Source of the DNA: Desulfobacteraceae bacterium | GTDB lineage: Bacteria > Desulfobacterota > DSM-4660 > Desulfatiglandales > Desulfatiglandaceae | Direction: 5' to 3' | Assembly (NCBI GenBank): GCA_030642205.1 | Contig: DAOWOF010000055.1 | Location: 1 to 11,132, forward strand | DNA length: 11,132 nucleotides | Part shown: piece after piece, positions 7,540 through 11,132 of the stretch | Layout: each line of letters starts with the position of its first letter | How positions within the stretch are numbered: position 1 is the first letter of the stretch | Notes under the pieces: generated by a model | The model's input: the letters and a program-made list of their open reading frames with translations, nothing else | What the model was told of the DNA's origin: nothing | Database searches by the model: none | Position numbers and translations under genes: made by a program

Positions 7540-9189
7540 TTAATTAGAGCCCATCATCTTTTTCTTCCGCACTTTATCTTTAATTCGATGGATATGCCCG
7601 CGTCCCAAGCCCTTTACTTCGCATCCAAGCTCAAAATACTCCTCAATCTTGTCATCGTCCAGAATCCCAAAACAGTCTATCACTGCTACAGGAGCCCCTG
7701 TCATCTGTACTATTTCCTGAGGCTTGAGATCCAGATATCGACTATGGCGTACTGCAAGTATAACTGCGTCAGAACCCTTCAGAGCTGTTTCAAGGTCAGG
7801 TTCCATGCAAAATTGGTCTAATTCGTCCTGATTTCTGAAAAACCTGCCCCAACTAGCTCCGACTGAGGGATAGGTGTCCTGCTGTTCCAATTCCCACCAA
7901 TGCTTAACGTATGGATCATGGGCCTTGACTTCAGCCCCCATTTCAGTCAATTTTCTGATTATTATTTCGGACCCGCTATAACGGGTATCTCCAACATCTT
8001 CACGGTAAGATACTCCCAGAAGGGTAATCTGGGAGGCAGCCACAATACGGCCCATATTCCTCAGGGCATCACGAGCCAGCTGGGCAGCATGCAGGGCACG
8101 TGTGTCATTGATATTGATGGCCTGGGGAGTAATTTGGAAGATATCTCTCTCAAAGCCCATCAGATGCTTATATGCCCAAAGTCCTAACCCACCATCCTTT
8201 GGCAGGCAGTAACCTCCGATACCAGGCCCCGGGAAAATAATATTATTATGTGTCGGTCGAACCTTGATGGCTTCAATGACTTTAATGAGGTCAACTCCAT
8301 TGGTCTCTGAAAAAAGGCTCCATTCATTAAGAAAGGCAAGTATTGTGGCCCTGTAACTGTTTTCAATAATTTTACATGTTTCACTTTCAACCGGCTTGTC
8401 AAGAACAGTCAAAGGAAATTGATCCACATTAATGACTTCGGATAAAAATTTTTCCACCTTTTCCTTGCTGGTTTGATTTATGCCACTGCAAACCCGCCAG
8501 AAATCTCTTACCGAAGAGACATAATTGCGGCCTGGCATAACCCTTTCAAAGCTGTGGGATAGCAAAGGTTCTGCGTCAATTCCACGCGTTTTAAACCCTT
8601 TTTTTATAATTGGATAGGCAATATATTCTGTAGTCCCGGGCGGCACAGTTGTTTCAATCAGAACCAGACATTCGGGGGGTATCTTTTCGGCAATTACCTT
8701 AAAGCTGTCCTCCAGGGCACTTATATCCGCATACCCGCTCTTTAAGTTGCCTAACTCTTCTTTCATAAAATCGCACTGTACATCAACAACCAGGATATCG
8801 GCAAGTTTTAAGGCATCATGGGTAAATGTGGCTGTCATGGTTTTTTTCTGCAGAATACAACGTTCAATCATTGGCGCTACATGGGGATCTTCTGCCTTTA
8901 CAGGAGAGATTCCCCTATTAAAAAGAGGTATCTTCCAGAAACTGCGAGGACTTGGCCTTTGCATACCTATAACAAATTTAGTTGGTTTGCCACTCGTTTT
9001 ATCGACAGAATCAGCCACAACCCCGGCCATCACTGCGCCAACAAATCCAAGGCCCATTACCACTACTATTTCAAATCCTTCCTCACGCTTAATTTTAACC
9101 AGGCTATCAAGTCTTGCATACTCATTACGGTAATCTTCTTCTTCGGGAATTCTGAATTTTTCCCCTTCAGGGCTGATCGAATATTCCAT
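7540..9189 (-). CDS. UDP-glucose/GDP-mannose dehydrogenase family protein (nucleotide-sugar 6-dehydrogenase)
   Basis: A 549-residue enzyme predicted to oxidise a UDP-sugar C6 hydroxyl to a uronate using NAD(P), for envelope or exopolysaccharide precursors. Visible features are a 40-residue N-terminal extension; the Rossmann GLGFVG (46-51); ETTVPPGT (179-186); FERVMPGR (214-221), standing for the family's SPER..PG; ESETCKIIENSYRATILAFLNE (268-289) with Lys273 and Asn277; the catalytic-Cys motif GPGIGGYCLPKD (Cys328); GVSYREDVGDTR (392-403) opening the UDP-binding domain; and a basic C-terminal tail. Usual members have about 430-450 residues. The acidic residue normally ending strand 2 of the Rossmann fold reads Gln77 (IGMQRP). 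Start choice: an in-frame TTG at 9208-9210 exists, but AAGGAGG (9199-9205) sits 9 nt before the ATG at 9189. The substrate could be UDP-Glc, UDP-GlcNAc or UDP-ManNAc; it is not decided. Confidence 0.9.
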   Translation of the reverse strand: MEYSISPEGEKFRIPEEEDYRNEYARLDSLVKIKREEGFEIVVVMGLGFVGAVMAGVVADSVDKTSGKPTKFVIGMQRPSPRSFWKIPLFNRGISPVKAEDPHVAPMIERCILQKKTMTATFTHDALKLADILVVDVQCDFMKEELGNLKSGYADISALEDSFKVIAEKIPPECLVLIETTVPPGTTEYIAYPIIKKGFKTRGIDAEPLLSHSFERVMPGRNYVSSVRDFWRVCSGINQTSKEKVEKFLSEVINVDQFPLTVLDKPVESETCKIIENSYRATILAFLNEWSLFSETNGVDLIKVIEAIKVRPTHNNIIFPGPGIGGYCLPKDGGLGLWAYKHLMGFERDIFQITPQAININDTRALHAAQLARDALRNMGRIVAASQITLLGVSYREDVGDTRYSGSEIIIRKLTEMGAEVKAHDPYVKHWWELEQQDTYPSVGASWGRFFRNQDELDQFCMEPDLETALKGSDAVILAVRHSRYLDLKPQEIVQMTGAPVAVIDCFGILDDDKIEEYFELGCEVKGLGRGHIHRIKDKVRKKKMMGSN

Positions 9190-9198
9190 GAAAAAGGT

Positions 9199-9205
9199 CC
9201 TCCTT
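9199..9205 (-). promoter_or_regulatory. Ribosome binding site deciding the dehydrogenase start
   Basis: On the minus strand, AAGGAGG precedes the ATG at 9187-9189 by 9 nt. The in-frame TTG at 9208-9210 lies upstream of this site and has no Shine-Dalgarno site of its own, so the shorter protein is preferred. Confidence 0.8.
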
Positions 9206-9263
9206 TCCAATAATGGATCACATTTTTTGGATTTAGTATGGGTTAACTTTATATAAATATAAT

Positions 9264-9288
9264 TATGGATAGAAAAAATCTATCCATA
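9264..9288. promoter_or_regulatory. 25-bp perfect inverted repeat at the operon start: operator or 5' mRNA hairpin
   Basis: TATGGATAGA (9264-9273), five A, TCTATCCATA (9279-9288): 10-bp perfect arms. It overlaps the last base of the predicted extended -10 and the expected start site, the classic place for a repressor operator. As RNA it would give a 5' stem-loop on the message. The binding protein is unknown, and no regulator gene is next to it in the window. Confidence 0.5.
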
Positions 9289-9296
9289 TTATAACA
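9288..9296 (-). promoter_or_regulatory. Extended -10 promoter of the dehydrogenase-liv-aminopeptidase operon
   Basis: The minus strand reads TGTTATAAT, a perfect extended -10 (TGn plus consensus hexamer). At 17-18 nt upstream no -35 resembles TTGACA, as is usual for extended -10 promoters. Transcription would start near 9281, giving a 5' leader of about 90 nt. This is predicted from sequence only. Confidence 0.5.
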
Positions 9297-9300
9297 ACGG

Positions 9301-10480
9301 ATGTTAAGCGCTACCTCATTTTCATGCCTTGTTATGCCTCTCATGTCATGGGAATTAGTGCCATCTACGAGTTATAAGCTTTTCCATTGCTTGAATCCTT
9401 TACATATGAGGCCCTTGCAGAAATACAAAAAAAATTATGTTAAAACACAAGATATAGTACCTGAACTAAAAAGGAACCCGCATTTCGAAGGGATCTGCAA
9501 GTGACTAATATATTTGCTATTTAAAAAAATCTGGCCAAGATTGGACCTTTTACAAAACTCTTTCATTGAAAGATAATGATGGAAACTAATTTGTATGTCA
9601 AGGCCGAAGAATAAATCTTTAAAGATAACGAAGTCTAATAAATCCATAAGCAATTATTATTTGGCAAATCTATCCTAAATCCCAAGGCTTGGTTATATCG
9701 CAAATTTTATACCATTTAATGGGAATCATTTTACCTTAAATGTAGAATGGAATAAGGCTTACAAATAACAGAGATCCTTTATAGTGTTATATTGCCTTTG
9801 GCCAAGGATAAGAAAATAGGTTAGCAGGAATTTAACAGACGCTTCATTTAAACATAATAATCGTGACCTAGAATATAAGGAATAGATAAACTCTCTTATC
9901 GAAGAAAATATGACTATAGAGCCTCTTGCAGAAACAAAAGACTTGTGAATTATTTTGGTCAACGGAGGAATAATGAGGTTACAAGGAAACCTGTATTAGA
10001 TATAAATTGCATATTGATGCTGGAAATGGTTGCCTCTGCAAGAGGCTCATTATTAACATATTTATCCCAAGGCCGGTTATTGAAATGAGAAATATTCTTC
10101 CATTTCATGGCAATGTATTCGTCAAAAATGTGGAATGAAAATACTTAAGTCAAATAAAACAGCATTTTCATTTAGCGCTTACTGGCTTGATATCACAAGA
10201 CAATTTCAAATATACAGTTAAAACGGAATAGAACTTGCCAAACAGATAATATACTTCCTTCCTGAATGAATAAAACTACAGTCTGATTTCCATCTGTAAA
10301 TGGTGACTTTTTTTGGTCATGAATCCTTGAACTACATTGGTTCTTATCTTTTATGGATAGATGCTGGAAAGTTGTGAACCCAAATCATCAGGTAAATTTC
10401 TGTCAATGAAGCAGTCAATATAAGATAAGGAGGTATATTTTCATAGGGCTTTACTAAATCATTTTTGGCAAAAGATGTGA
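9301..10480. other. AT-rich intergenic region, about 1.2 kb, without a convincing gene
   Basis: No reading frame on either strand exceeds about 70 codons, and none has a ribosome site together with recognisable protein composition. I see no tRNA, rRNA, CRISPR or transposase remnant that I can defend. Contents: three copies of a GAGCCTCTTGCAGA-like motif, two partial copies of the operator arm (9666-9675 and 10352-10361), a 12-bp palindrome ATCTTTAAAGAT (9615-9626), and an orphan Shine-Dalgarno-like site at 10426-10434. It may be a decayed mobile element, or a long 5' region of the rightward gene. Confidence 0.5.
9919..10048. repeat. 14-bp inverted repeat bounding about 130 bp; MITE-like
   Basis: GAGCCTCTTGCAGA (9919-9932) is repeated exactly in inverse orientation at 10035-10048, enclosing about 100 bp that encode nothing. 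A third, direct, diverged copy (GAGGCCCTTGCAGAAA, 9408-9423; 14 of 16 bases shared) lies further left. The right copy also folds on itself (GCCTC-TGCAA-GAGGC). No clear target-site duplication was found at the ends, so a transposon origin is only a possibility. Confidence 0.4.
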
Positions 10481-10485
10481 TCTGG

Positions 10486-10495
10486 AGGAGGTGAT
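10486..10495 (+). promoter_or_regulatory. Near-perfect Shine-Dalgarno site of the leader ORF
   Basis: AGGAGGTGAT matches ten consecutive bases of the anti-Shine-Dalgarno complement and lies 5 nt before the ATG at 10501. It is the strongest ribosome site in the window. Confidence 0.7.
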
Positions 10496-10500
10496 ACAAA

Positions 10501-10572
10501 ATGAGGGCAGTCAAATTGCCCAAAACAAATATCGATTTTAATCAACAAAAAATTAAGGAGATATTGACATGA
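10501..10572 (+). CDS. Small ORF (23 aa), possible leader peptide coupled to the secreted protein
   Basis: ATG at 10501 with an excellent ribosome site, 23 codons, stop TGA at 10570-10572. The stop overlaps the ATG of the next gene (ATGA), and the next gene's own ribosome site lies inside this ORF, so terminating ribosomes could restart there. The peptide begins MRAVKLPKTNIDF and ends in KIKEILT. It is polar and basic with no signal or membrane segment, and I recognise no family. A 5-bp stem GGGCA/TGCCC (10505-10509 with 10517-10521) lies just after the start codon. It may be a translated leader whose act of translation matters more than its product. The alternative is a strong ribosome site left from a lost gene. 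Confidence 0.5.
   Translation: MRAVKLPKTNIDFNQQKIKEILT
10555..10560 (+). promoter_or_regulatory. Ribosome binding site of the secreted repeat protein
   Basis: AAGGAG lies 8 nt before the ATG at 10569, inside the 23-codon upstream ORF. It supports this start. Confidence 0.75.
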
Positions 10573-11132
10573 AGAGAAAAAAAATAACGGGAATTTTTAT
10601 CCTCGCCATCCTGGCGATGGTATTTGGATTCGCATCAAACGGCATTTGTTGTGATAATGAAGATTGTGTCCTTGATACAGTATGCCCATTGCTTGACGAT
10701 GCAGCCGCAGAGCTTGATGATGCAAGCGTTCTAATCAAAAAAATTGGCTTTATTAAGCGTATTAAAGGCAGAAAGGCTCTTAGAAGGGCTGCCTTAGACA
10801 TTATGAGGGCGCAGGATCGTTTAAGAAGATGCGATGTTGACGCTGATTGTATTGACAAGATTAAAATGCTGGCCAGATTTACAGCTGTCAAGGTTGCCAT
10901 AGGTCATGCCATTATAGAGACTTGGGATGGTCTGCTGGATCTGGATGCCCTGGATAATATTTATTTTGCCAGAAAAGTGCTGGCAAAAATAATGGATGAA
11001 TTATGCGCTGATCTTCCAGCGCCAACTCCTGATCCGGAACCAACTCCTGATCCGGAACCAACTCCTGATCCGGAACCAACTCCTGATCCGGAACCAACTC
11101 CTGATCCGGAACCAACTCCTGATCCGGAACCA
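10569..11132 (+). CDS. Secreted cysteine-containing protein with PTPDPE repeat tract (3' end outside window)
   Basis: 188 codons are open to the window edge with no stop. Residues 1-22 form a signal peptide (MKRKK, then a hydrophobic stretch to GFA). There is no good lipobox: the residue before the first Cys is Ile. The mature part (about 23-150) looks all-helical, with many Leu/Ala/Asp heptad-like stretches, basic patches at 57-73 and 80-87, and seven cysteines at 27, 28, 33, 39, 88, 94 and 146. The even spacing of C33/C39 and C88/C94 suggests disulfides after export. From residue 152 the chain becomes PTPDPE repeated six times and continuing, a stiff acidic Pro-rich linker as seen in surface or secreted modular proteins. 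A second domain or an anchor probably follows outside. I recognise no family for the helical part. The gene is probably translated both from its own AAGGAG site and by coupling to the upstream small ORF. Confidence 0.8.
   Translation, partial: MKRKKITGIFILAILAMVFGFASNGICCDNEDCVLDTVCPLLDDAAAELDDASVLIKKIGFIKRIKGRKALRRAALDIMRAQDRLRRCDVDADCIDKIKMLARFTAVKVAIGHAIIETWDGLLDLDALDNIYFARKVLAKIMDELCADLPAPTPDPEPTPDPEPTPDPEPTPDPEPTPDPEPTPDPEP
11022..11132 (+). repeat. Perfect 18-bp tandem repeat encoding PTPDPE
   Basis: Six identical 18-bp units plus the first codon of a seventh reach the window edge. Unit: CCAACTCCTGATCCGGAA. No base differs between copies, which suggests recent slippage or gene conversion. 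A unit of 18 bp keeps the reading frame, so copy changes would alter linker length and not switch the gene off. Confidence 0.95.

Noticed and set aside
9190..9210. Upstream TTG start for the dehydrogenase adding seven residues
   Set aside because: The AAGGAGG ribosome site lies inside the added stretch and is correctly spaced for the ATG at 9189; nothing precedes the TTG.
8747..9213. Two plus-strand frames of about 130 codons opposite the dehydrogenase
   Set aside because: Antisense shadows of a gene with clear conserved motifs; composition is not protein-like.
9301..9504. 67-codon plus-strand frame in the intergenic region
   Set aside because: No ribosome site before the ATG, and it runs through the degraded repeat copy at 9408-9423; no recognisable motif.
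9964..9999. GGAGG followed by an ATG at 9973
   Set aside because: The frame closes after eight codons, and it lies inside the inverted-repeat segment; more likely chance.
9301..10480. Decayed transposase within the intergenic region
   Set aside because: I read the frames on both strands and found no DDE-type or other transposase motif, even broken. Only the short inverted repeats hint at a mobile element.
10460..10485. Sigma-54 promoter before the leader ORF (TTGGCA near 10466)
   Set aside because: The required GC at the -12 element with correct spacing is absent.
10300..10500. Riboswitch upstream of the leader ORF
   Set aside because: No conserved core of a riboswitch class I know is visible; structure is limited to short stems.
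10553..10900. 115-codon minus-strand frame opposite the secreted protein
   Set aside because: No ribosome site, low-complexity Ser/Ala/Leu composition, fully antisense to a better supported gene.
10912..11115. Minus-strand open frame with a VPDQEL-type repeat
   Set aside because: It is the antisense reading of the PTPDPE tandem repeat. The plus strand has the signal peptide, ribosome sites and a longer frame.
11022..11132. CRISPR-like repeat array
   Set aside because: The units are contiguous with no spacers and encode an in-frame Pro-rich tract.

Overview
The window looks like part of the chromosome of a Gram-negative bacterium. It has periplasm-directed signal peptides, a LivKHMGF-type importer with a soluble binding protein, and good Shine-Dalgarno sites on several genes. 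The low-to-moderate GC content, the puromycin-sensitive-aminopeptidase-type M1 enzyme and the overall style suggest a deltaproteobacterium (Desulfobacterota). That placement is inference; no taxonomic marker is present and I cannot name a genus.

Layout. (1) Positions 2-121 (+) hold the C-terminal end of a response-regulator receiver domain, cut by the window edge. (2) Positions 160-9189 (-) carry seven tightly packed genes, all transcribed leftwards: a nucleotide-sugar dehydrogenase, then livK, livH, livM, livG, livF and an M1 zinc aminopeptidase. Gaps are 45, 167, 6, 11, 26 and 18 nt, so one operon is likely, with a possible RNA-processing or stability point in the 167-nt livK-livH gap. (3) Positions 9190-9300 hold the probable control region of this operon: a perfect extended -10 (TGTTATAAT, minus strand) and a 25-bp perfect inverted repeat lying over the expected transcription start. 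(4) Positions 9301-10480 are about 1.2 kb of AT-rich DNA with no convincing gene. They contain a 14-bp inverted repeat (with a third, degraded copy) and isolated copies of the operator half-site. (5) Positions 10501-11132 (+) encode a 23-codon small ORF with a near-perfect Shine-Dalgarno sequence. It overlaps by ATGA the start of a secreted, cysteine-containing protein of unknown family. That protein runs into perfect 18-bp repeats encoding PTPDPE and leaves the window still open.

How the parts fit. LivK captures branched-chain or related amino acids in the periplasm, LivHM form the channel and LivGF hydrolyse ATP. The co-located cytoplasmic aminopeptidase releases free amino acids from peptides, so the operon reads as an amino-acid acquisition and peptide-turnover unit. 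The nucleotide-sugar dehydrogenase at its head is out of theme and may link envelope polysaccharide synthesis to the same promoter.

The least explained part is the right end: the leader-ORF/secreted-repeat-protein pair and the 1.2 kb in front of it.
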